A stretch of DNA of 55,311 bases from Bacteroidota bacterium. Lineage in GTDB: Bacteria; Bacteroidota; Ignavibacteria; Ignavibacteriales; SURF-24. The position numbers and the translations under genes were made by a program. Below the pieces are notes generated by a model, which saw only the letters and a program-made list of their open reading frames with translations, searched no databases and was not told the origin of the DNA. Of the stretch, positions 17,556 through 26,406 are shown one piece after another; within the stretch, counting starts at the first letter, position 1; each line of letters opens with the position of its first letter. The stretch covers positions 1 through 55,311 of the forward strand of contig JAUZPB010000018.1 in assembly GCA_030706145.1 (NCBI GenBank), written 5' to 3'.

Positions 17556-18102
17556 GGTATAACTATAGAATTTAATTTTTTTGCTGTTGAAAAATATACT
17601 AAAGGTTCGATCTGCTGAAGTCTTTAGACTTTTATAACTAAATAAATTAACTCAGTTAAAAATCTTATGTTTGGCGGAGGGAAGACATTTAGGGCTAATC
17701 TCTACAAATTCTTTATCCCAAATAGTTCTCTTTCTTGAAAAACGATCCCTCTATAATAGCTTAAATCGAAGAATAGCTTTTATAGTATTTAAGAATACCT
17801 TCAATTGAAAATATTCTTATTAATAAATGTAATAACTATTCTAAAAAGTAACAACATAATGCCACTTTTAATACCGTTTATATAGGGAAAATATTTTTGG
17901 AAGTAGCAGTTCCCTCTGCATTAATAGAATTATCGTTTTTTTTTAGTTTTAAATTAGGGCAGTTTTTTATCTCCTTTAGCCTTTCCCACCAAAAACGTAG
18001 AACTTGAAATTTCAGACAAAGCTGATTGTCATTCTAAAAAAATATTTAGTAAGTTATCGAATCTAATCTTATTTTAGTAGTTCATAACAAAAAAGAGGAA
18101 TA
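17556..18102. other. AT-rich divergent intergenic region
   Basis: This 547-bp gap separates the divergently transcribed PBP4 gene and the LOG-family gene, so it must hold promoters for both. It contains many short A and T runs, including nine T around 17936-17944. I see no ORF with a ribosome-binding site, no RNA fold and no clear promoter pair that I would assign with confidence. Confidence 0.5.
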
Positions 18103-18951
18103 ATGGACGATCATAAACTAACAGTCAAAGCTTATAAAAATCAGGATTTCTTAAACTCTCCTGATGGCAGGTCCATAAGAATACTGGCTGAGTTTTTGGA
18201 ACCCAAGGCCCGGTTTGATAAGAATAATATAATTGATACAATTGTTCTGTTCGGTTCTGCCAGGCTTCTCTCTAAGTCGGATGCACAAAAACTCTATGAG
18301 CAAGTAAAACTACTCGATCCGAAAGAAGTACCAAATTATGCGCATAAGCTAAGACATGCGCAAGTGATGCTGGAAATGTCCCGGTATTATGAGGATGCAG
18401 TCGAACTTTCTCGATTGCTTACTGAATGGTCACTTAACCTTCCTACTGAAAAGAATAGGTTTATTGTCTGCAGCGGAGGAGGACCAGGAATCATGGAAGC
18501 TGCAAATAAAGGAGCAAATTTGGCTGGAGGGCTTTCTGTTGGACTTAATATTAGCATTCCCTTTGAACAGTTTATCAATACTTATGTCACTCCTGAGCTA
18601 AAATTCGAATTCCATTATTTCTTTATGCGAAAGTTCTGGTTTGTTTATCTTGCAAAATCTCTAATTGTCTTCCCTGGTGGTTTCGGAACAATGGATGAGT
18701 TTTTTGAAGTATTGACTTTGCTGCAGACTGGAAAAATTAAAAAACAGATGAAAGTAATTGTCTATGACGAAAAGTATTGGAAAAAGGTAATTAACTTCGA
18801 TGCACTAATTGAATTTGGTACTATTAATCCAGAGGATATGGAGCTATTTAGCTTTTGTAATACCCCTATGCAGGCTTTTAATGAGATTACTGAACATTTC
18901 GAAAAGAATTATCTGAACAAAATTAATAGCAAAAAATCGATAACATTATAA
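18103..18951 (+). CDS. LOG-family protein (TIGR00730-type nucleotide-binding fold)
   Basis: LOG-family enzymes cleave nucleoside 5'-monophosphates to free base and ribose 5-phosphate. Bacterial members are often annotated as lysine decarboxylase in error. The 282-residue protein has the Rossmann-type start IVLFGSAR (about 47-54), the conserved GGGPGIMEAA at 125-134 and the family signature PGGFGTMDE at 191-199, whose glutamate is catalytic. An extra helical segment (about 55-115) between the first strand and the core places it in the longer subfamily. ATG follows a GAGGAATA ribosome-binding region. The precise substrate cannot be told. Confidence 0.88.
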   Translation: MDDHKLTVKAYKNQDFLNSPDGRSIRILAEFLEPKARFDKNNIIDTIVLFGSARLLSKSDAQKLYEQVKLLDPKEVPNYAHKLRHAQVMLEMSRYYEDAVELSRLLTEWSLNLPTEKNRFIVCSGGGPGIMEAANKGANLAGGLSVGLNISIPFEQFINTYVTPELKFEFHYFFMRKFWFVYLAKSLIVFPGGFGTMDEFFEVLTLLQTGKIKKQMKVIVYDEKYWKKVINFDALIEFGTINPEDMELFSFCNTPMQAFNEITEHFEKNYLNKINSKKSITL

Positions 18952-18969
18952 AGTATTCTAAGTTAACAA

Positions 18970-19000
18970 ACAAAAACCCCTTTTAATGAGGGGTTTTGAA
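18970..19000. terminator. Bidirectional terminator between LOG-family gene and rpsU
   Basis: AAAACCCC/GGGGTTTT form an 8-bp stem around a loop of about nine bases (TTTTAATGA). On the plus strand it ends GGGGTTTTG; on the minus strand it ends GGGGTTTTTGTTTG. It lies between the stops of two convergent genes and can serve both. Confidence 0.88.
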
Positions 19001-19001
19001 T

Positions 19002-19196
19002 TTAATCATTATTCATATTCTCGCGGCTAGCCCGTCTCTGAGCCTTAATCCGTTCCATTCTCTTTTCAATAGAAGGTTTTACAAAGAAAGTTCTTTTCTT
19101 GAATTCCTTCAATACACCGGAACGTTCATATTTCTTCTTAAATCTCTTAAGAGCTTTGTCGATCGACTCATTATCCTGTAGAATGATGCCTACCAA
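19002..19196 (-). CDS. rpsU: 30S ribosomal protein S21
   Basis: S21 is a small basic subunit of the 30S ribosome that helps with mRNA pairing during initiation. The 64-residue protein has the family start [20 protein letters not shown] and the basic region [18 protein letters not shown]. Translation starts at TTG (19194-19196), since no ATG is available before the conserved VGI. AAGGTG lies about 6 bp upstream as a ribosome-binding site. It is 34 bp downstream of the zinc-ribbon gene on the same strand and ends next to a bidirectional terminator. Confidence 0.95.
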   Translation of the reverse strand: MVGIILQDNESIDKALKRFKKKYERSGVLKEFKKRTFFVKPSIEKRMERIKAQRRASRENMNND

Positions 19197-19230
19197 TTAA
19201 TTCACCTTCCTTATTCTGGTATTTTAATAG

Positions 19231-19608
19231 TTATAGAATAGATTCTATTAATTTCTTATGACCAAGTTTTTGAAATTCGACCTTAATAGTATTCTGTCCG
19301 TTTGATGAAACTTCTTTTGCAACTACTTTCCCATAATCATCCCAGGTCGAATGATAAATGGAATCCCCAACTGAAAAAGATTTCTTGGGTGAATACTCTT
19401 GGCAATTTTCTGTTTCAATATTTTCAACTGAAATCTTCTCAGGCTTTGCACTAACAGTTGGATCAATTATGACCATCTGTTTACATTTTTTGCATTTTGC
19501 CCATTTCTTGTTTTGCAAATCAAATACTTTTGCGTCACCGGCAAGTTCCATTTTTGTCACAGAATTACAAACATTACAGAAAGCTTCAACATTTTTAACT
19601 CTAGCCAT
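19231..19608 (-). CDS. Zinc-ribbon protein with C-terminal SH3/tudor-like domain
   Basis: This 125-residue protein joins two modules. Residues 1-50 hold CNVC (residues 11-14) and CKKC (about 39-42), a four-cysteine zinc ribbon. After a linker, residues 75-125 (FSVGDSIYHSTWDDYGKVV onward) look like the small barrel found at the C-terminus of UvrD/PcrA helicases and in CarD-type transcription factors, which bind RNA polymerase or nucleic acid. I know no named family with this pair. It lies directly upstream of rpsU, so a role in transcription or translation is possible. That is inference only. Confidence 0.7.
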   Translation of the reverse strand: MARVKNVEAFCNVCNSVTKMELAGDAKVFDLQNKKWAKCKKCKQMVIIDPTVSAKPEKISVENIETENCQEYSPKKSFSVGDSIYHSTWDDYGKVVAKEVSSNGQNTIKVEFQKLGHKKLIESIL

Positions 19609-19781
19609 AATTACCCTTACGTTTCTTTAATTGACCTTCAAAATTAAAGAAAAACTTTTAAAGAACCAAACTGTAAGAAGATATAAAAAAGTGCATGAAT
19701 TTATGACCAAAATTATATTTTGCTGGATTATCTGTATGTTTTAATTAAAATAGGGGAGTTTTATCTTATTTTCAAGCGATT

Positions 19782-20639
19782 TTACCAACTTCCTTCTTCT
19801 GCCAGGAATTTGCTTTCTACTGTGTTGATGTTCCCGTTTGAGACTACTACACAAATTTTCCCCTTGTGTTTCCAGATTAAGGCTGATTGCTCTCCGTCTG
19901 AAACTTTGTAATATTTACCTGTATCTACAATTTTGCTTATATCACTTGAAAGTGAGACAATTTTGCTCTTTAGACAGTGTTCATCAGCTTGGTATAGATA
20001 GACTAATTTCCCATCTTTGCATCTATATAGATTATGCGGCAATTTTTCTCCCTTTTGGTCAGAAACAACAGCACCTAAGAGTTCCCAATCCTTAAACTCT
20101 GGAACAATTGGATCAAATTTTACTCCCTTTTGCTTGAAAAATTGTTTTACTGCTTCAGGACTATTCGAAGAAAGTTGTAAAGGTAATTTTCCCTCTGAGA
20201 TCTTTTGAAAATTCTTTCGGGCTTCTGCTAGCATGTTGTAGAGTGGATTCTGGCTCGTTGAAGTGTAATTCCTCGAAGAATTATTCGTAATTAAAACTAC
20301 AACTGACAAAACTACTGCAAGGACTGCTATTACAAGAACTATTGCATATTTGGGAGTCAGTAGTAGCTTTTTATACCATCTTCTGTGGCTTTTTTGTCTA
20401 TTCGGAGAAGCAACTTCATCTTTTATTTGCTCAACGATTCTATTTCTAAGGTATATTGGAGCTTGTAGCTGTGGAACACGACTTTTTACTAAATTCTTTA
20501 AGTTACTTTGTATATAAAATTCAATTCCGGAATTAGTATCGTTCTTAATGATATCTTTTAACCTATTTATATCATCCTGATCTTTTAACTCGTTATCCAC
20601 CAAAGCTGTTATTTGCTCAGATAATTCATTTGCTTCCAC
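19782..20639 (-). CDS. Anti-sigma factor, single-span membrane protein
   Basis: This 285-residue protein has a cytoplasmic N-terminal part (about 1-90), one membrane helix (about 97-115, YAIVLVIAVLAVVLSVVVL) and a periplasmic C-terminal domain. That is the usual layout of an anti-sigma factor for the ECF sigma encoded directly upstream. The N-terminal region starts with the ZAS-like pattern LSEQITALVDNEL but lacks the HxxxCxxC zinc ligands, so it would be a zinc-free variant. It follows the sigma gene by 50 bp on the same strand. The signal sensed by the periplasmic domain is unknown. Confidence 0.82.
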   Translation of the reverse strand: MEANELSEQITALVDNELKDQDDINRLKDIIKNDTNSGIEFYIQSNLKNLVKSRVPQLQAPIYLRNRIVEQIKDEVASPNRQKSHRRWYKKLLLTPKYAIVLVIAVLAVVLSVVVLITNNSSRNYTSTSQNPLYNMLAEARKNFQKISEGKLPLQLSSNSPEAVKQFFKQKGVKFDPIVPEFKDWELLGAVVSDQKGEKLPHNLYRCKDGKLVYLYQADEHCLKSKIVSLSSDISKIVDTGKYYKVSDGEQSALIWKHKGKICVVVSNGNINTVESKFLAEEGSW

Positions 20640-20689
20640 GAAAGACTCTTACAATTGTTCACTAATAAAACTTGAAATCAAAGAGATGA

Positions 20690-21283
20690 TCAGTCGTTCT
20701 TTACATAACCTTTTTCCTGCGCATACTTATTAAGTCTGACATAGAGCATTTTCCTTGCTCTGTGCAGCCTTGACCTTACAGTTCCAATTGGGCAGTCTAC
20801 AAAATCCGCAATCTCTTCGTATGTAAACCCCTCAATATCACTTAATATTATTACTGTCCTGAAATCCTCGGGTAGTGAAGAAATTGCAGCCGAGATATCA
20901 TCGTCTAAAAGATTATTGAACACGTCTTCTACTAAATGATTAGACTTAACATCGGAGGATTTGATGTTTTCATAGAAGTTCTCTATATCGTCATAATCAA
21001 CTTTATTAGGTTCCTTGCTCTGCTTCCTGTAATCGTTGATGTAAGAATTTTTTAATATTCTAAACAGCCAGGCCTTACAATTAGTTCCTTTCTCAAACTT
21101 GTCAAAAAATCGAAAAGCTTTTAAGAAAGTCTCCTGTACAAGGTCATCGGCATCATCTGGATTACCAGTCATCCTTAGAGCAAAGTTGTAGAGTGCATTC
21201 ATATGTGGTAATGCCTCACGCTCAAAATCTATGTATTTCTGCCTGTCTTCTGCAGCAATATTTATGTTATTAATAGCTGACAT
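20690..21283 (-). CDS. ECF sigma factor, RpoE-like
   Basis: This 197-residue alternative sigma factor has region 2 at about 25-95 (GNPDDADDLVQETFLKAFRFFDKF; -10 recognition and core binding) and region 4 at about 130-190. Region 4 contains the helix-turn-helix YEEIADFVDCPIGTVRSRLHRARK, which contacts the -35 element. No extra domains are seen. It is paired with the membrane anti-sigma gene downstream, so it should be released by an envelope signal. The ATG is preceded by a 80-bp AT-rich region shared with the end of the M14 peptidase gene, which is transcribed in the same direction. Confidence 0.93.
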   Translation of the reverse strand: MSAINNINIAAEDRQKYIDFEREALPHMNALYNFALRMTGNPDDADDLVQETFLKAFRFFDKFEKGTNCKAWLFRILKNSYINDYRKQSKEPNKVDYDDIENFYENIKSSDVKSNHLVEDVFNNLLDDDISAAISSLPEDFRTVIILSDIEGFTYEEIADFVDCPIGTVRSRLHRARKMLYVRLNKYAQEKGYVKND

Positions 21284-21365
21284 ATTAGTTTCATTTTCTA
21301 TAAAGCTGTTATCACTATTCCTCCTTTATAATACGCAATTATACATGATTTAGCAATTGAAATAA

Positions 21366-22835
21366 TTACTGCACTATACAGCTATTATACACATTGTTTG
21401 TCGATGTTTTTAAATTGTATAGAAAACCATTTATTACCGCAAAATTTATTTCCTTACCTTTCCTTAGGAGAAAAAATGCGGGAGATTTAACAGCTATATT
21501 ATCGATTTTTGCACTTATCTCTGAGGATTTAATCAAGATTGGATACTTTGAAAAACCATCTTTTGGCAAATCTTTTTTTACATTTATAGTTGTAATCCCT
21601 TCATTTAATAAGTCTTCAAAATTTAAGTCTTTAAGGTCTGAATATGATTCAATGACTTCCGTATACTCCTTACCACATAAAGCTTCAAGGCTATCAAAAC
21701 AATATTCCTCACTTCCATAATAACCCGATAGATCCCCCATATCTTCAATAATTCCTCGAAATACTATTCCTTGATCTTCTGTCAAAATTTCATATCTGTT
21801 TATTCCAATATCAACTTTACTAAATTTGTCCCTTTGCTTAAGTATAACATTTCGGATAAGCAGGTCGAAAATATTTTCCTTATTTTCTGGTATACAATAG
21901 TAATCTTTGACCTTATTCTTTGTATATGACTCTTCAGCAATGCTTAATAATGAAGTAAGTAGTAGTGTAAAGTTGAGCTTTCTTAAAAATTGCTTCTGAT
22001 GATCATTTTGCCAACCACCCGACTCAATAAGTATTGTACTTGTACCCCAGCTTTGAATGTTATCACCAAAAGCCCGCGGCTCAAAATCATCTGAGTATTT
22101 AGAAATATGTCCTGGTATAAATTCCGAAAGCGCATTTTTAAGATCAACTATTAGTTTCATTGCCTTTTCTCTTACAGGTGGGACTTCATTTCCATAATTC
22201 AACCTTGGAGCTAGAAATGAAATCGAAGCGATCTTAAAGCTATTACCTACCGAGTACCTTGGGCTTTGGTCATGTAGATTAAAACCAAATTCCGGACTTA
22301 ATTTATCCCTTATTTCTTTTAATATTCTTGATTCAGGACACTGTAGTCTTGAAGCATCTCTATTTATATCTATACCAAGTGCATTTCTTCTTTGAAATTT
22401 CTCAGCCCCATCTGGATTCAGCATGGGAAGGAAGTTCAGTCTTAGATTTTTTAGAATTATCTCTTTTACATCCGAAAAATCATCATCTTTTGAAAAAAAG
22501 TTAAATATATCGAATAGTGCCATAGTGGCAGTTGATTCATCACCATGCATCTGTGACCATAAAAGTACATCCCTGCTGCCTTTCCCAAGAGAAACCAGAT
22601 AAATACTTCTTCTTTCAACAGATTCCCCAAGCTTTTTTACAGAAAATTTACGGTTTCTTTTTAGCTCGCTTATCAAAGGTTCAATACTGCTGTGCTTAAA
22701 GTTCTTCCTGTCAATTGTCGATTCTTTATACATATCGTAGCAGTCAAATATTCTATGAGAGAATTCTAGTGGGGAAAAATACTGACGCATAATTGTTCCT
22801 GAAAAAGCATTATACATACTCATAAAAAATACCAC
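21366..22835 (-). CDS. M14-family zinc carboxypeptidase-like protein
   Basis: This is a metallopeptidase of the M14 fold. Zinc ligands are visible as H97 and E100 in QMHGDES and H188 in FNLHDQ. The general base is E271 in ILIESGG, and a substrate-binding segment NPDGAEKFQRRNALGIDINRD lies at 140-160. No signal peptide is visible, so it may act in the cytoplasm or be exported by an unrecognised route. After the catalytic domain (about 45-300) there is a C-terminal region of about 180 residues I do not recognise. The longest frame begins at GTG (22835), but ATG codons at 22823 or later are equally possible because no ribosome-binding site stands out. Substrate could be a peptide or cell-wall amide. 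Confidence 0.85.
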   Translation of the reverse strand: MVFFMSMYNAFSGTIMRQYFSPLEFSHRIFDCYDMYKESTIDRKNFKHSSIEPLISELKRNRKFSVKKLGESVERRSIYLVSLGKGSRDVLLWSQMHGDESTATMALFDIFNFFSKDDDFSDVKEIILKNLRLNFLPMLNPDGAEKFQRRNALGIDINRDASRLQCPESRILKEIRDKLSPEFGFNLHDQSPRYSVGNSFKIASISFLAPRLNYGNEVPPVREKAMKLIVDLKNALSEFIPGHISKYSDDFEPRAFGDNIQSWGTSTILIESGGWQNDHQKQFLRKLNFTLLLTSLLSIAEESYTKNKVKDYYCIPENKENIFDLLIRNVILKQRDKFSKVDIGINRYEILTEDQGIVFRGIIEDMGDLSGYYGSEEYCFDSLEALCGKEYTEVIESYSDLKDLNFEDLLNEGITTINVKKDLPKDGFSKYPILIKSSEISAKIDNIAVKSPAFFLLRKGKEINFAVINGFLYNLKTSTNNVYNSCIVQ

Positions 22836-22972
22836 TCTTTTGATTTTAATACTACATCCTTTAGGGGATATCTATTTCCTTGAACAAAAAAGTACATTAA
22901 GGAGAAATATGTTTTCTTTCTTATTCGTTTCTGTAATTGATAAACTAGCCTTTAATAGCTATTTTTATATAT

Positions 22973-24112
22973 ATGAATCCTAAAAAATATAATAATATAA
23001 AACTAACTATAACAATTACTAAAGCTATCATATCTTTTTTCCTGATATTCCTCTTTGTTAGCTTAGGTTATAGTCAAATGCTCGAGCAATACTTATCACG
23101 TTTTACATCGAATAGTTATTTTGTTTTTATCCTTTTCGTGATATTTTCTGGCCTTATAAGTGGAATTCTATTTCTGCCTGTAAATTATTATTCTGAATTT
23201 TATCTTGAGCACAAGTATAAACTTTCAAATCAAACCCTCGGAGCATGGATCTGGGAAGGGCTAAAAGAACTCCTCGTCTCTGCTATTGTCGGTATCCCTC
23301 TTCTTTTTATATTTTATTTTGTCCTTAACCGGTTCGGTGCTCTTTGGTGGCTCCCTTTTGCTACTATTCTTTTTGTCTTTTCAGTCGTTTTGGCAAGGAT
23401 TGTTCCTATTGTGATTCTTCCACTGTTTTATAAAGTAACTCCTCTTGAAGATGAAAAACTAAAAAACAGGCTGGAACTGCTGGCAAAAGAAGCTGGACTT
23501 AAACTAAAGGATATCTATAAGTTCAACATGAGTAAGAACACAAAAAAAGCAAATGCTGCTTTTACCGGCTTGGGAAGTACTAAACGAATTCTTCTAGGGG
23601 ATACTCTTCTGGATAACTTCTCTTCTGATGAAATTGAAACTGTTATTGCTCATGAGCTTGGACACTATAAGTATAAACATATTATAAAAAACATTTTATT
23701 AGGTACAATTTCGAGCTTCCTTTCATTGTTCCTGATTGCTTTTTTGTATGATGTATCTATTGGATGGTTTGGCTTTAAATCAATTACCGATGTTGCAGCT
23801 CTTCCATTACTTTCGCTTTGGGCAATGATAATTGGACTCATTCAAACTCCTATTTCGAGCTCAATATCCAGGAAATATGAATACCAGGCCGATGAGTATT
23901 CTGTGCGCACAACTCTTAAACCTTCTGCCTTTAAGAGAACACTTGAAAAATTAAATGAACAAAATCTTGGCGATAAAGACCCACATCCTTTGGTTGAATG
24001 GTTTTTCTATAGCCATCCATCAATTAAAAAGCGAGTCGCTCAAATTGACAGTCTTGGCGTTAATGACAGTTCTGATGATGGTTTTCAGGCTATTCGGACA
24101 GAAAATATTTAA
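22973..24112 (+). CDS. M48-family membrane metalloprotease, Ste24/CAAX-protease-like
   Basis: This 379-residue inner-membrane protease has the zinc motif HELGH at residues 227-231 and the third ligand E308 in QADEYS. At least five hydrophobic segments are seen: near residues 15-30, 50-70, 95-115, 125-150 and 245-265. The arrangement with several helices before HELGH matches Ste24-type enzymes (CAAX prenyl protease 1 family) rather than HtpX. Bacterial members take part in quality control of membrane proteins. It starts with ATG in an AT-rich region, opposite the divergent M14 gene, and is followed by a terminator. Confidence 0.9.
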   Translation: MNPKKYNNIKLTITITKAIISFFLIFLFVSLGYSQMLEQYLSRFTSNSYFVFILFVIFSGLISGILFLPVNYYSEFYLEHKYKLSNQTLGAWIWEGLKELLVSAIVGIPLLFIFYFVLNRFGALWWLPFATILFVFSVVLARIVPIVILPLFYKVTPLEDEKLKNRLELLAKEAGLKLKDIYKFNMSKNTKKANAAFTGLGSTKRILLGDTLLDNFSSDEIETVIAHELGHYKYKHIIKNILLGTISSFLSLFLIAFLYDVSIGWFGFKSITDVAALPLLSLWAMIIGLIQTPISSSISRKYEYQADEYSVRTTLKPSAFKRTLEKLNEQNLGDKDPHPLVEWFFYSHPSIKKRVAQIDSLGVNDSSDDGFQAIRTENI

Positions 24113-24188
24113 ATTATGGGACATAAAATTTAGAATTGCGTGCGATTTGAATTGTTGATAGTTACTTGTTTTTATTATTTTGCAATCC

Positions 24189-24214
24189 AGCAGATTTTTT
24201 TATCTGCTTTTTTA
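24189..24214 (+). terminator. Intrinsic terminator after the M48 protease gene
   Basis: AGCAGAT and ATCTGCT form a 7-bp perfect stem around a T-rich loop, followed by TTTTTT. It lies about 77 bp after the M48 stop and just ahead of gatC. Confidence 0.8.
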
Positions 24215-24232
24215 GAACTTTTGAGGATAAAA

Positions 24233-24526
24233 ATGCCTGTTTCAAAAAAAGACGTAGAGCATATTGCGGAACTTGCCAAACTGAGCTTTGAAGAAAGTGA
24301 AATCGAAAGCTTTACAGGTGATCTTAATGAGATTCTCTCTTATGTGGAAAAACTAAATGAGCTTAATACGGATAATGTTGAACCATTATCTTATCCAATT
24401 CCAGGACAAAATGTTTTCAGGGATGATATTTCCACACCTTCTGCTTCAACTCAAGAAGCCCTAAAGAATGCTCCAGATAAGGACGAAAGTTTCTTTAAGG
24501 TGCCAAAAGTAATTAATATGGACTAA
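24233..24526 (+). CDS. gatC: Asp-tRNA(Asn)/Glu-tRNA(Gln) amidotransferase subunit C
   Basis: GatC is the small stabilising subunit of GatCAB, which converts misacylated Glu-tRNA(Gln) or Asp-tRNA(Asn) to the correct form. The 97-residue protein has the family start VSKKDVEHIAELAKLSF and the segment NTDNVEPLSYP, ending in ESFFKVPKVI. I use the ATG at 24233, after TTGAGGAT; a longer in-frame ORF from 24140 would run through the upstream terminator and is rejected. gatA and gatB are not in the window, so the operon is split in this genome. kdsB begins 20 bp downstream. Confidence 0.93.
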   Translation: MPVSKKDVEHIAELAKLSFEESEIESFTGDLNEILSYVEKLNELNTDNVEPLSYPIPGQNVFRDDISTPSASTQEALKNAPDKDESFFKVPKVINMD

Positions 24527-24546
24527 TATTTCCTATGGAGTTGTAA

Positions 24547-25338
24547 ATGAATGTTGGTATTATTCCTGCCCGTTTTGCTTCGACTAGACTGATGGGAAAA
24601 CCTTTAGCTGATATTGGCGGCAAACCAATGATTCAGCATACATATGAGAGTTGCCTTAAATCTAGACTTCTGCATGAAGTGATTATTGCAACTGACGATG
24701 AAAAAATTGCTAAGGTCTGCAGGGAATTTGGTGCAAGGGTAGTAGAGACCCCAAAAGATATTGCAACCGGATCGGATCGTATAGCTTATGTGGCTAGTAA
24801 TATGCCCCTGGCAGACATAATTGTCAATATTCAGGGTGATGAACCCTTTATTCAAGGGAGAATGATTGATGAGGCAATTGAACCTTTGTTTTTTGACCAA
24901 AATGTAAATGTCTCGACTTTGGCAAAAAAGGTCACAACTATCGAAGACCTTAATTCACCCTCAATTCCTAAGGTTGTCTTTGATTATCATAATTTTGCCC
25001 TGTATTTTTCAAGATCCCCTATTCCCTTTGTCAGGGATGCTAGAACTGACCAGGAAAGAATAACTAAATATGACATTTATAAGCATGTCGGCCTTTATGT
25101 TTACTGACGCGATGCTCTTTTGAGGTTTACAAGTCTTCCTCCGACTGACCTTGAACTAATAGAAAAACTTGAACAGCTTCGAATGCTTGAAAACGGATTT
25201 AAAATTAAGATTGTCGTAACTGAATGTGAAAGCCTCTCAGTCGATACTCCCGAGGACTTAGAGCGTGCCCGAGCCTATTATGAAAAGCTTCAAAAAGAAA
25301 ATAATGCTGAATTTGACTCTAATTTTGACGAGTATTAA
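24547..25338 (+). pseudogene. kdsB: CMP-Kdo synthetase KdsB interrupted by one in-frame TGA
   Basis: KdsB activates Kdo by making CMP-Kdo from CTP, the last cytoplasmic step before Kdo goes onto lipid A. The first 186 codons give the family N-terminus (IIPARFASTRLMGKPL, QGDEPF, YFSRSPIPF) up to KHVGLYVY. A TGA at 25105-25107 then interrupts it, and the same frame goes on with [25 protein letters not shown] through to a normal end at 25338. Together the two parts make a full-length enzyme of about 263 codons. The stop replaces a residue that is usually Arg or Lys, as from CGA or AGA. Since TGA ends several other genes here it is a true stop, so either the gene is recently broken, the stop is read through (context TGA-C is leaky), or the base is a sequencing error. 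Confidence 0.85.
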
Positions 25339-25394
25339 AAAGAATTATTGATTTTGAAAATCCCAATCATTTCTGAATATAAAAATAGTAGAAA

Positions 25395-26354
25395 ATGAAA
25401 GTACCTGGCAAAATCCATTTAGCAAACACACCAACTCCGTTGCAATGGCTATCCTTTAATGGATGTAAGTTTCCTATTAAGCGGGATGATTATACAGGCT
25501 TTGAATTATCTGGCAACAAGGTTCGAAAACTTGAATATCTCCTTGCTAGAGCAGTTAAAGAAAAATCGACTTACGTCTATACCTGCGGCGGCGATCAATC
25601 CAACCATTCCAGAGCAACTTTAATTGCTGCAAAAACTCTTGGACTAAAAGTAAAACTTTTCTTGTGGGGAAAAGATACTCCATCTGCAAAAGGCAACCTC
25701 TTTATTGATAAATTTCTTGGCTGTCAGATCCGATTCCTAAATAGAAATGAATTTGCAGATGTAGATAATATAATGAGTGAAGAAAAACTCGCACTCGAAA
25801 AGACGGGGGAAAAGGTCTATGTGGTTCCAGAGGGTGGTTCTTCAACTTTGGGAATTTGGGGATACATTAGTTTTTTTGAGGAATTAAATAGACAAGTAGA
25901 TCTAAAGAAAATTAAGGGAATTTTGACTGCCTGTGGCTCTGGTGGAACATCAGCTGGCTTACTGATAGGCGCTGCCTTAAATGGACTAAAACTGAAGATC
26001 TTTGCAGTTAATGTACTCTACGATAAGGAAACTATCAGGAAGCGAATTCTTCATCTGGCTTACAGTTGTATTGAGCAGTTCAAAATCCCGTGCAATATTG
26101 ACGAAAATAGTCTCGAAATCCTCGATGGATATTCTCAGGAAGGCTATAAGAGTATTAAACCTGATAAGATTTCTCTTATTAAATCTTTTGCTAGTCAATC
26201 TGGTATTATTCTAGACCCGGCCTATACAGCTAAGGCCTTTTATGCCTATAATGAGAATTTCTTAAAAGATAAAAAGATGTCGAATGTTTTGTTCATCCAT
26301 ACTGGTGGCTTTTTCGGAATATTCAACAAAACTAAGGAATATCTATCTGTCTGA
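25395..26354 (+). CDS. PLP-dependent D-cysteine desulfhydrase / ACC deaminase family enzyme
   Basis: This 319-residue enzyme belongs to the fold-type II PLP family with D-cysteine desulfhydrase and 1-aminocyclopropane-1-carboxylate deaminase. The PLP lysine is probably K42 in SGNKVRKLE. The phosphate and substrate loops GGDQSNHSRAT (about 67-77) and a glycine-rich ACGSGGTSAG (about 178-187) are present. A typical reaction is release of H2S, pyruvate and ammonia from D-cysteine. The exact substrate cannot be decided from sequence, since the two activities differ by few residues. It lies between kdsB and a HIT gene, apparently as a separate gene. Confidence 0.85.
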   Translation: MKVPGKIHLANTPTPLQWLSFNGCKFPIKRDDYTGFELSGNKVRKLEYLLARAVKEKSTYVYTCGGDQSNHSRATLIAAKTLGLKVKLFLWGKDTPSAKGNLFIDKFLGCQIRFLNRNEFADVDNIMSEEKLALEKTGEKVYVVPEGGSSTLGIWGYISFFEELNRQVDLKKIKGILTACGSGGTSAGLLIGAALNGLKLKIFAVNVLYDKETIRKRILHLAYSCIEQFKIPCNIDENSLEILDGYSQEGYKSIKPDKISLIKSFASQSGIILDPAYTAKAFYAYNENFLKDKKMSNVLFIHTGGFFGIFNKTKEYLSV

Positions 26355-26406
26355 TTATGCTAGTTGTATGAAAATTTGCTAACTTTGAAGACAAAAATGG
26401 ATTGGT

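Noticed and set aside
24140-24232. Upstream extension of gatC
   Set aside because: It runs through a terminator hairpin, and the sequence has no similarity to GatC; the ATG at 24233 fits the family start.
24547-25338. TGA in kdsB as a selenocysteine codon
   Set aside because: The residue there is normally Arg or Lys, KdsB is not a redox enzyme, and no clear SECIS-like hairpin is visible right after the codon.
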